Both the position numbers and the translations under genes were made by a program. Below, piece by piece: positions 16,797 to 26,603 of a stretch of DNA of 64,000 nt. Positions within the stretch are counted from its first letter, which is position 1. Each line of letters starts with the position of its first letter. The stretch comes from Comamonadaceae bacterium (lineage in GTDB: Bacteria > Pseudomonadota > Gammaproteobacteria > Burkholderiales > Burkholderiaceae_C), in assembly GCA_013297875.1 (NCBI GenBank), contig JAAFIW010000004.1, forward strand, positions 239,521 through 303,520. The letters run 5' to 3'. A model generated the notes under the pieces. That model was not told the DNA's origin and ran no database searches. It was given only the letters and a program-made list of their open reading frames with translations.

Positions 16797-18056
16797 ATGA
16801 GCGAATTTTTCGACAGTCTGGAAACCCGCGACCCGCAGGCCCGCCAGGCACAGTTACTCGCCGACCTGCCGCACCAGATTGCGCATGCGCAAACCCACAC
16901 CGCGGCGTTTGCCGAGATTCTGCAAAGCGTGGATGCCGCCGGTATCACCAGCCTGGCCGTGTTGGCAACACTGCCCGTGACGCGCAAGCACGATCTGCAA
17001 GCCCGACAAAAAGCACTGCGCGAACAAGCTGGCTCCAACGAGCTTTTCGGCGGCTTTTCCGCCCTGGTGCGCGGCCCGCAAATGCCGCGCATCTTTGCAT
17101 CCCCCGGCCCGATTTACGAGCCCGATGGCGCAACAAAAGACTACTGGCGCGCCGCCCGTGGCTTGTACGCGGCCGGCTTCCGATCGGGCGACCTGGTGCA
17201 CAACGCCTTCAGCTACCACATGACCCCCGGTGCGTTCTTGATGGAATCGGGCGCGCATGCGATTGGCTGCACGGTGTTCCCCGCCGGTGTGGGCCAGACC
17301 GAGCAGCAGTTGGAAGCCATTGCCCAACTCAAACCCAGCGCCTACCTGGGCACGCCCAGCTTCCTGCGCATCCTGGTTGAAAAGGCATTGGAATCAGGCA
17401 GCGATATCTCGTCGATGCGCAAAGGCCTGGTCGGCGGCGAAGCCTTCCCGCCCAGCCTGCGCGACTGGTTCACCGAGCGCGGCTTGAACGTCTACCAAAG
17501 CTACGCCACAGCCGACCTGGGCCTGATTGCCTACGAAACCTCGGCACGCCAAGGCTTGGTACTCGATGAAGGCGTGATCGTTGAAATCGTGCGCCCCGGC
17601 ACCGGCGACCCGGTTGCCGAAGGCGAAGTCGGCGAGCTAGTGGTCACCACGCTGAACCCCGGTTACCCGTTGATCCGCTTTGCCACCGGCGACCTGTCCG
17701 CCGTGCTGGCGGGCAGCTGTCCGACTGGCCGCACCAATACCCGCATCAAAGGCTGGATGGGCCGCGCCGACCAGACCACCAAGATTCGCGGTATGTTCGT
17801 GCATCCAGGTCAGGTGGCAACCATTGCCAAGCGTTTTCCAGAGGTCGTCAAAGCACGCCTGGTGGTCAGTGGCGAAATGGCCAACGATTTGATGACCTTA
17901 AAGGTGGAAACCACCTCCACCGACGCCGCGCTGGATCACAAAATCAGCGAAGCGATTCGCGATGTGACCAAGCTGCGTGGCGATGTGCAACGCGTTAGCC
18001 CTGGAACCCTGCCCAACGACGGCAAGGTGATTGAGGACGCGCGCAGCTACCAGTGA
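16797..18056 (+). CDS. PaaK-like adenylate-forming ligase with altered P-loop
   Basis: 419 residues, start ATG 16797 preceded by AGAGAGGGG. The overall layout is that of phenylacetate-CoA ligases: LPVTRKHDLQARQK, GDLVHNAFSYHMTPGAF, PSAYLGTPSFLRILVEKA, GGEAFPPSLRDWF, and QSYATADLGLIAYE, with C-terminal GRADQTTKIRGMFVHP. The usual SSGTTG phosphate loop is replaced by FASPGPIYEP. This replacement is seen in a sub-branch of the family as I recall, so AMP-ligase activity is likely but not certain. As the last gene of the uptake operon it probably handles the imported acid or a downstream intermediate. Confidence 0.8.
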   Translation: MSEFFDSLETRDPQARQAQLLADLPHQIAHAQTHTAAFAEILQSVDAAGITSLAVLATLPVTRKHDLQARQKALREQAGSNELFGGFSALVRGPQMPRIFASPGPIYEPDGATKDYWRAARGLYAAGFRSGDLVHNAFSYHMTPGAFLMESGAHAIGCTVFPAGVGQTEQQLEAIAQLKPSAYLGTPSFLRILVEKALESGSDISSMRKGLVGGEAFPPSLRDWFTERGLNVYQSYATADLGLIAYETSARQGLVLDEGVIVEIVRPGTGDPVAEGEVGELVVTTLNPGYPLIRFATGDLSAVLAGSCPTGRTNTRIKGWMGRADQTTKIRGMFVHPGQVATIAKRFPEVVKARLVVSGEMANDLMTLKVETTSTDAALDHKISEAIRDVTKLRGDVQRVSPGTLPNDGKVIEDARSYQ

Positions 18057-18083
18057 ATGAACACACCATCAGCCCCATTGAAC

Positions 18084-18122
18084 CTGAAACAGTAGCTTTT
18101 GAGTCGCGTTACTTGGGCAAAA
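18084..18122 (+). repeat. Degenerate GCTTGAGCA element, copy 4
   Basis: GTAGCTTTTGAGTCGCG and TTACTTGGGC align with the core at reduced identity. It lies in the 77-bp gap between convergent genes. Confidence 0.4.
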
Positions 18123-18133
18123 CTGGGTTTTAT

Positions 18134-19183
<1,050 letters not shown>

Positions 19184-19212
19184 TCAAACGGTTGAAACAT
19201 TCGAAGAAAACC

Positions 19213-20328
19213 TCAAATCCTAAAAAGCTGATTTCCGCTGAAAGATCTACCGGCTATATCTGACGAAGGCTCTCCCCGCAATACGGCCTTGATATCGTCA
19301 ACCACGTTATTGCGGTAGAGATATCCCCAGTGATCAACCATAAGTTCTTTCCATTGTGTCGCAGGCTGGAGTTCACCAGAAATAGCTTTTACACGCGATG
19401 CAAAGCCTGATTTTCTTTCAAACGGCGTTGTGATCGCCCTGCGTGATGCTGTGGAACCGGCGCTACAGTCAACAATCAGAGTGCGCGGGGGGATTAAATC
19501 CAGGCTACGTGGGCCGTGTCGACCCAGCCTTTTCTCATTGTTCTTGGTTGACTCTGAAATGTGCAATGCATCATCACTGACGTGGTTATAAACGTGTATG
19601 CGGTTACCGTATTCCGGCAAGCTATACAGCGGCCTGCCAGATTCCAGCGCTGTCCAATCAAGATCAGCGTTGAACAACAATATTTCTTCAAACAGGTTAA
19701 GTCGATAGATCGATTCATTATTGACTGCTTTAAGGAATGACTCCATGACCTGGTTGCCCATCGAATGGGCTGCCATATGAATTTTTTTTCCGCAATATGC
19801 AGGACGTACTCCGTCGCGTCGTTTGAAAAAATCAGCGTAAAACTGCACGACTTTCGCGAACAGTCTGCCAAGCATCCAGCCGCTCGGCAGAGCATTTTCC
19901 TGATCGGCTCTGTATCGCAACAAGTCACCAACCGATGGCCAGGAAAAGTAGACAATTTGGCAAATGGGACTGTTTTTCGACTCGACGTAAATCTCGTGCA
20001 GCTTTTGCAAATGGGCTAACGAGTCTTGCCAGGAATAATTAAAACCATGCATGAAAAATAATATATCTCCTTTGTCCTTTGGGGCATTCGCCATGGTTTG
20101 ATAAAGAGACAAAAATAACTGCTGAGTTCCCTTCAAGCCAACTGGATCTGCGCCGACATCAAGGTTTTCATAGTTTTCCACATATTCGTCCGTTACGAAT
20201 TGCACGGCTTGTGAAAGCGGATCGAAGCCGGCAATTCTGAACTCAGGTCGCGCGCGCACAAAACTGCGCAAGTCCTCGACACTGTCATTGACCACTGGGC
20301 GATTAGTAATAATCCAATGATTGAGCAT
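19213..20328 (-). CDS. DUF900-like alpha/beta hydrolase, AT-richer than its surroundings
   Basis: 371 residues, ATG preceded by AAGGAG. The fold is alpha/beta hydrolase: DILFFMHGFNYSW near residue 85 (oxyanion region), nucleophile elbow AAHSMGN near 170, acid candidate in LFNADLDW, and catalytic His candidate in DDALHIS or MVDHWGYL. No signal peptide is present. Codon use and base composition are visibly AT-richer than neighbours, and the gene splits an otherwise purine-related run, which suggests separate acquisition. Substrate unknown. Confidence 0.75.
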   Translation of the reverse strand: MLNHWIITNRPVVNDSVEDLRSFVRARPEFRIAGFDPLSQAVQFVTDEYVENYENLDVGADPVGLKGTQQLFLSLYQTMANAPKDKGDILFFMHGFNYSWQDSLAHLQKLHEIYVESKNSPICQIVYFSWPSVGDLLRYRADQENALPSGWMLGRLFAKVVQFYADFFKRRDGVRPAYCGKKIHMAAHSMGNQVMESFLKAVNNESIYRLNLFEEILLFNADLDWTALESGRPLYSLPEYGNRIHVYNHVSDDALHISESTKNNEKRLGRHGPRSLDLIPPRTLIVDCSAGSTASRRAITTPFERKSGFASRVKAISGELQPATQWKELMVDHWGYLYRNNVVDDIKAVLRGEPSSDIAGRSFSGNQLFRI

Positions 20329-20450
20329 GAAACCACTCCTTGAAAAAATGAACTTCCATTATGGAAAAAAAAGGTTTTACAAACGTCGGAGTCCTCGTTT
20401 TCTGCTCAATATAGGGTATGGAAATGAACGCCTAATTTTGACCAACAAGC

Positions 20451-21446
20451 TCAGACGACACACCCAAACGTAATACCCGTCTCTTGTAAAAACCGGCGAT
20501 ATGCCACCGACAGGCGGTCGGCGGCGCAGTGCAATTCGGCGCCCGCTTGCAGCGGCAGACGCTTGGGAACTTGTGATTCCAAAATGGGTTGGTCTTGCCC
20601 GAAGATGGTGTTTTGAAAGTCGATCAGCTTGCTGTCGGGTGACTCAAAATCATTCATGGCCATGCGTACCCACACGCGGCTGGACTCGGGTGTGACGGGG
20701 CAGACAAACAGCGCGATCGACTCGCGCAAATCGGCAATGGCGGCGGTGCCTGCTTCGGGTACTTTTGTCAGCACAGCTGCGTAAGGGGCCACCACTTCAT
20801 AGGTGTACTCCACCACCGCGTGGCCGGTGGCGTGGACGGACGACTTGGGTTGCACGGCTTTGCAGCCGGTGGCCAAGACGCCGGTCGGGGTGGTGACCAC
20901 GTCGTAGTGCGGCACATCAACCGCCTCGCGCGTGCCCAGCCAGCCTTCGTGCACGAAGGCGAAGTGCGCCAGATCCAGAAAGTTCTCCACGATGCGCGGT
21001 GCACTGGCGTTGACGTTGTAAGGCCCGCAATTGACTTTGCGCAGGCGCGCATCGTGCTCGGCGGCAAACGCGGGCACGGCCGTGGCGGCAGGGCTTAGCT
21101 GCACCCACAGCAGGCCATAGGCCTCGCGCACCGCGTAGGCAGTGGCGCGGTGGCTGGCCGGCGGCACGAAGCCGGGCAAAGCGGGAATGGTGGTGCACTG
21201 GGCAGCAGCGTCAAACTGCCAGCCGTGGTAGCGGCATTCCAGTTGGCCCTGGAAAATGTTGCCCAAAGACAGCTTGGTACCACGGTGTGGGCAGCGGTCC
21301 GCCCAGGCCTGCCAGGAGCCCTGAAAACCACTGATTTGGCTTTGCCAGACCACCAGTTCGGTGTTCAGCACCGCCACGGCATGTGGCCCGCCTTGCAGAT
21401 CATGCAAAGTACCCACCGGGTGCCACAAGGTCGGTTCAACGGTCAC
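20451..21446 (-). CDS. NdmA-like Rieske non-heme iron oxygenase
   Basis: 331 residues if started at GTG 21446, which has GGAG nine bases upstream; a TTG at 21461 in the same frame lies on the T-run of a terminator and is less likely. Rieske cluster ligands are C52-x-H54 and C71-x2-H74 (RCPHRG, CRYHGW). The mononuclear iron site is in ENFLDLAHFAFVHEG. From memory the spacing and the C-terminal pattern (DQPILESQVPKRLP ... LSVAYRRFLQET) resemble the methylxanthine N-demethylase NdmA more than aromatic-ring dioxygenases. The position beside a purine transporter supports a purine-type substrate. No reductase gene is adjacent. Confidence 0.75.
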   Translation of the reverse strand: MTVEPTLWHPVGTLHDLQGGPHAVAVLNTELVVWQSQISGFQGSWQAWADRCPHRGTKLSLGNIFQGQLECRYHGWQFDAAAQCTTIPALPGFVPPASHRATAYAVREAYGLLWVQLSPAATAVPAFAAEHDARLRKVNCGPYNVNASAPRIVENFLDLAHFAFVHEGWLGTREAVDVPHYDVVTTPTGVLATGCKAVQPKSSVHATGHAVVEYTYEVVAPYAAVLTKVPEAGTAAIADLRESIALFVCPVTPESSRVWVRMAMNDFESPDSKLIDFQNTIFGQDQPILESQVPKRLPLQAGAELHCAADRLSVAYRRFLQETGITFGCVV

Positions 21447-21459
21447 GAAAGGGATCTCC

Positions 21460-21498
21460 AAAACAAAAGGACTGCCGCCTTTTCAAAGCGCGCAGTCC
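21460..21498 (-). terminator. Rho-independent terminator after the BMP-family gene
   Basis: On the minus strand GGACTGC ... GCAGTCC (arms at 21492-21498 and 21469-21475) is followed by TTTTGTTTT. It lies between the binding-protein stop and the Rieske gene and would uncouple their expression levels. Confidence 0.7.
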
Positions 21499-21519
21499 CC
21501 GTTAGCGTTCAGTCAGAAT

Positions 21520-22686
21520 TTACTTGCCAGCTGGCACTTTGCCCTCAACGCCCTTGACGAAGAAGTCCACCTTGCCGCGCCACTCGTCGTCGGCCTTGGC
21601 GTCTTTGGCCAGGCGCTCTTTGCCAGTGTTGTCCATGATCGGGCCGGTGAAGACTTCAAAGGTTCCGGCTTTGATCGCGGCCTTGGTTTCTTCCACCTTG
21701 GTTTTGATGTCGGCAGGCACGGCGTCGCTGATCTTGATCAGGTCGTTCTGGCCTTCTGGCACGCCCCAGCGGGTGACAATATCGCCCTTCCACGAGCCGT
21801 CCATCACTTCCTTGATGGATTTTTTGTAGTAATTGCTCCAGTCAACCACGGCAGAGCCCAAGTGTGCTTTGGGTGCAAAGGCACTCATGTCAGAGTCCCA
21901 ACCGAAGGCGAACTTGCCGTTTTTCTCAGCGGTTTTCAGCACAGCGGTGGAGTCGGTGTTTTGCAGCAACACGTCAGCGCCGCCGTTGATCAGGGTTTGC
22001 GCGGCTTCGGTTTCTTTCGGTGGATCAAACCAGGTGTTGACCCAGACCACACGGGTCTTGATTTTCGGGTTGACCGACTGCGCCCCCAGCGTGAAGGCAT
22101 TGATGTTGCGCAGCACTTCGGGGATGGGGAAGGAGCCCACAAAGCCCAGCGTGTTGCTCTTGGTCATCTTGCCGGCAATGATGCCCGCCATGTAGGTGTC
22201 TTGGTAAAAGCGCGAGTCATAGACGCGCATATTGGGCGCGGTTTTGTAGCCGGTGGCGTGCTCGAACTTCACATCGGGAAAGTCTTTGGCCACTTTCTGC
22301 ATGGGCTCCATGTAGCCAAAGCTGGTGGCAAAAATGATCTTGTTGCCTTGCGTGGCCAGGTCACGAATCACGCGCTCGGCGTCTGCACCTTCGGGCACGC
22401 TTTCAACCATCGTGGTTTTTACCTTGTCGCCAAACTCGGCTTCTACCGCCTTGCGGCCCAGGTCATGCGCAAACGTCCAGCCGGCATCGCCGACGGGGCC
22501 TACATAAACCCACGCGGCCTTCAGGGGTTCGGGCTTGGGGGGCGGTGCCGGTGCGGCAACCGGCGCGGGCGCGGGTGCAGGCACAGGTTTCGGCTCTTCT
22601 TTCTTGCCACAACCCACCAGGGCCGCAGCGGCCAGGGCAGAAAGCGCGGCGGCCTTCAAAAGGGAACGTTTAAGAACATCGGTCAT
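21520..22686 (-). CDS. BMP-family (purine nucleoside-type) substrate-binding lipoprotein
   Basis: 388 residues. Lipoprotein signal ends at ALVGC, followed by a Pro/Ala-rich tether (PVPAPAPAPVAAPAPPP). The mature domain is of the BMP/PnrA family: VYVGPVGDAGWTFAHDLGR, IIFATSFGYMEPM, FYQDTYMAGIIAG, LGFVGSFPIPEV, and VLLQNTDSTAVLK. In characterised systems these proteins bind purine nucleosides or bases. It is followed upstream on the same strand by two permeases and a double ATPase, giving a complete importer. A terminator follows the gene. Confidence 0.88.
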   Translation of the reverse strand: MTDVLKRSLLKAAALSALAAAALVGCGKKEEPKPVPAPAPAPVAAPAPPPKPEPLKAAWVYVGPVGDAGWTFAHDLGRKAVEAEFGDKVKTTMVESVPEGADAERVIRDLATQGNKIIFATSFGYMEPMQKVAKDFPDVKFEHATGYKTAPNMRVYDSRFYQDTYMAGIIAGKMTKSNTLGFVGSFPIPEVLRNINAFTLGAQSVNPKIKTRVVWVNTWFDPPKETEAAQTLINGGADVLLQNTDSTAVLKTAEKNGKFAFGWDSDMSAFAPKAHLGSAVVDWSNYYKKSIKEVMDGSWKGDIVTRWGVPEGQNDLIKISDAVPADIKTKVEETKAAIKAGTFEVFTGPIMDNTGKERLAKDAKADDEWRGKVDFFVKGVEGKVPAGK

Positions 22687-22752
22687 GAATCAATCCTTTA
22701 GGGTGGGTTACAGAAAACAGAAATTATGGCTTGGGTGTGAAAACGGGGAAAT

Positions 22753-22871
22753 TTGAACGCAGAGGACGCAGAAGTTCACGCAGAGGTCGCCGGGGGGGAA
22801 TCCGAAAAATCCAATCTGAATTTTGTCTTCCTCTGCGCACTCTGCGCAACCTTTGCGTCCTCTGCGTTCAA
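22753..22871. repeat. Long inverted repeat (AACGCAGAGGACGCAGA type)
   Basis: AACGCAGAGGACGCAGAAG at the left and TTTGCGTCCTCTGCGTT at the right enclose an AT-richer loop. It is the same class as 10983-11078 and lies between the transporter permease and binding-protein genes. Confidence 0.75.
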
Positions 22872-22882
22872 AAATCCCCGGT

Positions 22883-23800
22883 TCACCCCGGATGAAACGG
22901 CTTGCCCAGCGAGGCTGGCATGTTCACGCGAATCCAGGTGGCGTTGCGGGAAATCAGCACCAGCACCACGATGGTGGCCAGGTAGGGCAGGGCATTGAGA
23001 AGCTGGCTGGGAACGTCCACCCCCGCGCCTTGCAGGTGAAACTGCAGCATGGTCACCCCGCCAAACAGGTAAGCCCCCAGTAGTACCCGAACGGGCCGCC
23101 AGGTGGCAAAGGTGGTCAGGGCCAGCGCAATCCAGCCCTTGCCGGCCACCATGCCTTCCACCCACAAGGGCGTGTAAATCACTGAAATGTAGGCACCGGC
23201 CAGGCCACACAAAGCCCCACCGGCCATGACGGCGAGCAGCCGGATGAGTCTGACCGGATACCCCAGCGCATGCGCGGCCTGGGGCGACTCGCCCACGCTG
23301 CGCAGCACCAAGCCCGTGCGGCTGCGAAATAAAAACCACATCAGCGCGGCCACCAGCGCCACCGTGAGATAGACCAGCGGGTGGTGGCGAAACAGCGCCG
23401 GGCCGATCAAAGGCAGGTCAGCCAGCCAGGGCAGCGCAAACTGCACCCGCTCGGGCAGCTTTTCTTTCACATATTGAATGCCGGCAAAGGCCGAAAACCC
23501 GGTGCCAAACAAGCTGAGTGCCAGCCCGGTGGCATATTGGTTGGTGCCCAGCCAGATGACCAGCACGCCAAAAACGGCGGCCAGTAGCGCGCCTGCACCC
23601 ATGCCCGCCGCAAAACCCAGCCAGTCGCTGCCGGTGTGCACCACGGTAGCAAAGCCAGCCAGGGCGGCGCACAGCATCATGCCTTCGGCACCCAGGTTCA
23701 CCACACCGGCTTTCTCATTGATGAGCAAGCCCAGCGACGCCAGCGCCAGAACCGTGCCTGCGTTCAGCGTAGCGGCCAGTAACAGGGCATAGGTTTCCAA
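22883..23800 (-). CDS. ABC transporter permease (NupQ/YufQ-like)
   Basis: 305 residues from TTG 23800; CAGGAG sits eight bases upstream and the conserved part starts METYALLLAATLNAGTVL. The frame is open to 23923 but that part is repeat sequence. About eight to nine membrane segments are visible, with the family motif INEKAGVVNLGAEGMMLCAA and, further on, RSVGESPQAAHALGYPV in the coupling loop. It is the second permease of the BMP-type importer. The gene ends at a large inverted repeat. Confidence 0.85.
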   Translation of the reverse strand: METYALLLAATLNAGTVLALASLGLLINEKAGVVNLGAEGMMLCAALAGFATVVHTGSDWLGFAAGMGAGALLAAVFGVLVIWLGTNQYATGLALSLFGTGFSAFAGIQYVKEKLPERVQFALPWLADLPLIGPALFRHHPLVYLTVALVAALMWFLFRSRTGLVLRSVGESPQAAHALGYPVRLIRLLAVMAGGALCGLAGAYISVIYTPLWVEGMVAGKGWIALALTTFATWRPVRVLLGAYLFGGVTMLQFHLQGAGVDVPSQLLNALPYLATIVVLVLISRNATWIRVNMPASLGKPFHPG

Positions 23801-23811
23801 TTCATTTACTC

Positions 23812-23850
23812 CTGTTTTTGTAGCTGCTTGAGCAGTATTTACATGGGCTT
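23812..23850 (+). repeat. GCTTGAGCA dispersed element, copy 5
   Basis: TTTTTGTAGCTGCTTGAGCA followed by GTATTTACATGGGCTTGGG. It lies just upstream of the permease start at 23800, next to the Shine-Dalgarno. Confidence 0.85.
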
Positions 23851-23870
23851 GGGGGTGGTTTGATGCACAT

Positions 23871-23985
23871 ATGACAGATGACCAGGCTGCTGCGCAGCCG
23901 CGATGACAAATGACTGAAGACACGTCCTGCGAAGTGGCTGTTCGTCATATGTCATTCACGCCGCAGGCGAAGTCATCTGTCATGG
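23871..23985. repeat. ATGACAGATGAC-type palindrome mosaic
   Basis: ATGACAGATGACC and GATGACAAATGACTG at the left are inverted by GTCATATGTCAT and GTCATCTGTCAT at the right, with GGCTGCTGCGCAGCC inside. It supplies the TGA stop of the upstream permease gene. Confidence 0.75.
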
Positions 23986-25035
23986 GCCCCGCCGCACGCG
24001 ATATCCCACCAACGTGTCACAAGCCAGCAAGGTAAACAGCAGCAAGCCCTGGAACACCCCGGTGATGGATTTGGGCAGCCCCATGCGTGACTGCGCCAGC
24101 TCGCCGCCAATGTAGAACATGCTCATCAACACTGCCGATAGCACCATGCCCACCGGGTGCAGTCGCCCCACAAAGGCCACGATGATGGCGGCAAAACCGT
24201 AGCCTGCGGGCACAAACGGTGTGAGCTGGCCTATCGGCCCGGCCACCTCCAGTGCACCGGCCAGGCCGGCTGCACCGCCGCTGACCAACAGCGCCGTCCA
24301 CAGGGCTTTGCGCGACGAGAACCCGGCGTAGCGCGCGGCAGCTGGTGCCAGCCCGCCCACCTGCTGCGCAAAACCGGCACGGGTGCGAAACAGAAACACC
24401 CACAGCAGGCCAGCGCCCACCAACGCCATAACCAAGCCGATGTTCACCCGCGAGCCTGCCATCAGGCGAGGGATGTTGGTGACGCTTTCAAAGGTCTTGC
24501 TTTGCGGAAAGTTAAAGCCTGCCGGGTCTTTCCACGGGCCGTAAACCAGGTAGCCCAGCACCATGTCGGCCACATACACCAGCATCAGGCTGACCAGAAT
24601 TTCGCTGGCATTGAACCGGTCGCGCAGCAGCGCCGTAATACTGGCCCAGGCCATGCCACCCGCCAAGCCGGCCAGCAGCACAGCCCCCACAACCCAGCTG
24701 CCCGTGGTTTTGTCGGCCAGCAGCGCCACGCCACCGCCGCACACCGCGCCCATGATGAACTGGCCTTCTGCGCCGATGTTCCACACATTGGAGCGAAAGC
24801 ACACCGACAGGCCCAGCGCAATGATGAGCAGCGGCGTGGCCTTGAGCATCAATTCGCCCAAGGCATAGGGCGACTTGACGGGCTCCCAGAAAAAGATTTG
24901 CAAGCCACGCACCGGGTCTTTGCCTAAAGCGGCAAACAGCAGCGTGCCAATGACCACGGTGATGGCCAGCGCCAGCAGCGGCGAGGCGTAAGTCCACAGG
25001 CGCGAGGCTTCGGGGCGGGGTTCGAGCTTAAGCAT
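23980..25035 (-). CDS. ABC transporter permease (NupP/YufP-like)
   Basis: 351 residues from ATG 25035 (MLKLEPRPEAS), overlapping the ATPase gene stop by 8 bp. About nine to ten membrane segments, with family signature FRSNVWNIGAEGQFIMGA near residue 85 and RFNASEILVSLMLVYVAD. It is the first permease of the importer. The last codons and the TGA stop are contributed by the ATGACAGATGAC repeat, so the C-terminus (RRGP) may differ from orthologues. Confidence 0.87.
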   Translation of the reverse strand: MLKLEPRPEASRLWTYASPLLALAITVVIGTLLFAALGKDPVRGLQIFFWEPVKSPYALGELMLKATPLLIIALGLSVCFRSNVWNIGAEGQFIMGAVCGGGVALLADKTTGSWVVGAVLLAGLAGGMAWASITALLRDRFNASEILVSLMLVYVADMVLGYLVYGPWKDPAGFNFPQSKTFESVTNIPRLMAGSRVNIGLVMALVGAGLLWVFLFRTRAGFAQQVGGLAPAAARYAGFSSRKALWTALLVSGGAAGLAGALEVAGPIGQLTPFVPAGYGFAAIIVAFVGRLHPVGMVLSAVLMSMFYIGGELAQSRMGLPKSITGVFQGLLLFTLLACDTLVGYRVRRGP

Positions 25036-26584
25036 GGGCCACCTGAGCGCTGGCGTCCCACAACCCACTCATCCACTCCCCAATTTGCGCCACGCTCGCA
25101 TCGGCCCGTGCCACGGGTGGCGACAAGCGCCCCTTGGCAATCACCTGCAGCACATCGCTCAGCTCAAACAATTCATCGAGCTCCTCGCTGACCACCAGCA
25201 CCGCGCAGCCCGCGTCGCGCAGCGCCAAGATCGCGCCGCGAATCTGCGCTGCGGCGCCCACGTCCACACCCCAGGTGGGCTGCGAGACGATGAGCAGCTT
25301 GGGTGCGCCCGCCCCTGCGCCACCGATCTCGCGCCCCACAATAAATTTCTGCAAATTGCCGCCCGACAGCGATTGCGCCAGCGCCATCGGCCCGCTGGCC
25401 TTGACCTGAAAGCGCGCAATCACGGCCTGGGCTTGTTCCTTGAGCGCGGGCAGGCGAATGCACGCCGAGGGTTGGCGCTGGCTGAGCAGCAGGTTGTGCG
25501 CCAGGCTGAGCGAAGGCACGGCCCCGCGCCCCAGTCGCTCTTCGGGCACAAACTGCAAACCCAGCGCGCGGCGCGGCTGCGGGCCCCAGTGGCCCACGTC
25601 TTGCCCCAGCACCTGCACTGTGTGTAACGGTGCGCGGGTGTCTTCGCCCGACAACGCTTGCAGCAGCTCTTTTTGCCCGTTGCCCGACACACCGGCAATG
25701 CCCAGCACCTGGCCGCCCCGCACCTGCAGACTCACCTCGCTCAGCGCCATGCCAAATGGGTCGGCACACGCCAGGCTCAGGTTTTTCACCTGTAGCACCA
25801 CCTCGCCGGCCACCACCTCGCGGTGGGCCAGCGCTGGTGGCTCGGCACCAATCATCAGGCGCGACAGGCTGGCATTGCTTTCGTTTTGGGGGTTGCACAC
25901 CCCCGTGACCTTGCCGCCGCGCAGCACCGTGCAGGCGGTGCACAGCGCGCGGATTTCATGCAGCTTGTGGCTGATGTACAAAATGCTGCAGCCTTGCGCG
26001 GCCAGCTTTTGCAGCACTACAAACAGCTTGTCCACCGCCTGCGGCGTGAGCACCGAGGTGGGCTCATCCAATATCAACAAACGCGGCTCACCCAGCAGCG
26101 CACGAATGATCTCTACCCGCTGCATCTCACCCACGCTGAGCGTGTGCACGGGCCGCAGCGGGTCCATGTCCAGCCCGTATTCGCTGGCTTTGGCGGTGAT
26201 GCGCTCGGTCACTTGCGCCAGCGACAGGCTTTTGTCCAGCCCCAGCCACACGTTTTGCGCCACGGTCAACGTGTCAAACAGGCTGAAGTGCTGGAACACC
26301 ATGCTGATGCCCAGGGCGCGTGCCTGCTGCGGGTTCTTGATGTGAACCGGCGTACCGTCGAATACCACGGTGCCCGCGTCAGGCTTTACCGAGCCATAGA
26401 TGATCTTCATCAGCGTGGATTTACCCGCGCCGTTTTCGCCCAGCACGGCATGGATCTCGCTTGGGGCCACGGTGAGCGACACCTCGCGATTGGCCAGCAC
26501 GCTTGCATAGCGTTTGCTGATGTTTGCCAGCGCCAGGCGTGGGGTGATGTCGGAGGAAATAGGGCTAGCTGCCATACCATTCAT
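25028..26584 (-). CDS. Duplicated ABC ATPase of the BMP-type purine importer (NupO/YufO-like)
   Basis: 518 residues; ATG 26584, with another in-frame ATG at 26575. Two nucleotide-binding domains: the first with GENGAGKST near residue 50, LSVGEMQRVEIIRA and LLILDEPTSVLTP; the second with a degenerate Walker A (GVSGNGQKELLQ) and QSLSGGNLQKFIVGRE plus LLIVSQPTWGVDVGAA. This asymmetry is normal for the sugar/nucleoside importer family. The gene is divergent from xdhA with only 19 bp between the starts, so the xdhA promoter must overlap this gene's 5' region. Confidence 0.88.
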   Translation of the reverse strand: MNGMAASPISSDITPRLALANISKRYASVLANREVSLTVAPSEIHAVLGENGAGKSTLMKIIYGSVKPDAGTVVFDGTPVHIKNPQQARALGISMVFQHFSLFDTLTVAQNVWLGLDKSLSLAQVTERITAKASEYGLDMDPLRPVHTLSVGEMQRVEIIRALLGEPRLLILDEPTSVLTPQAVDKLFVVLQKLAAQGCSILYISHKLHEIRALCTACTVLRGGKVTGVCNPQNESNASLSRLMIGAEPPALAHREVVAGEVVLQVKNLSLACADPFGMALSEVSLQVRGGQVLGIAGVSGNGQKELLQALSGEDTRAPLHTVQVLGQDVGHWGPQPRRALGLQFVPEERLGRGAVPSLSLAHNLLLSQRQPSACIRLPALKEQAQAVIARFQVKASGPMALAQSLSGGNLQKFIVGREIGGAGAGAPKLLIVSQPTWGVDVGAAAQIRGAILALRDAGCAVLVVSEELDELFELSDVLQVIAKGRLSPPVARADASVAQIGEWMSGLWDASAQVAHA

Positions 26585-26603
26585 TTTTAGGTATTTGTTT
26601 TAT

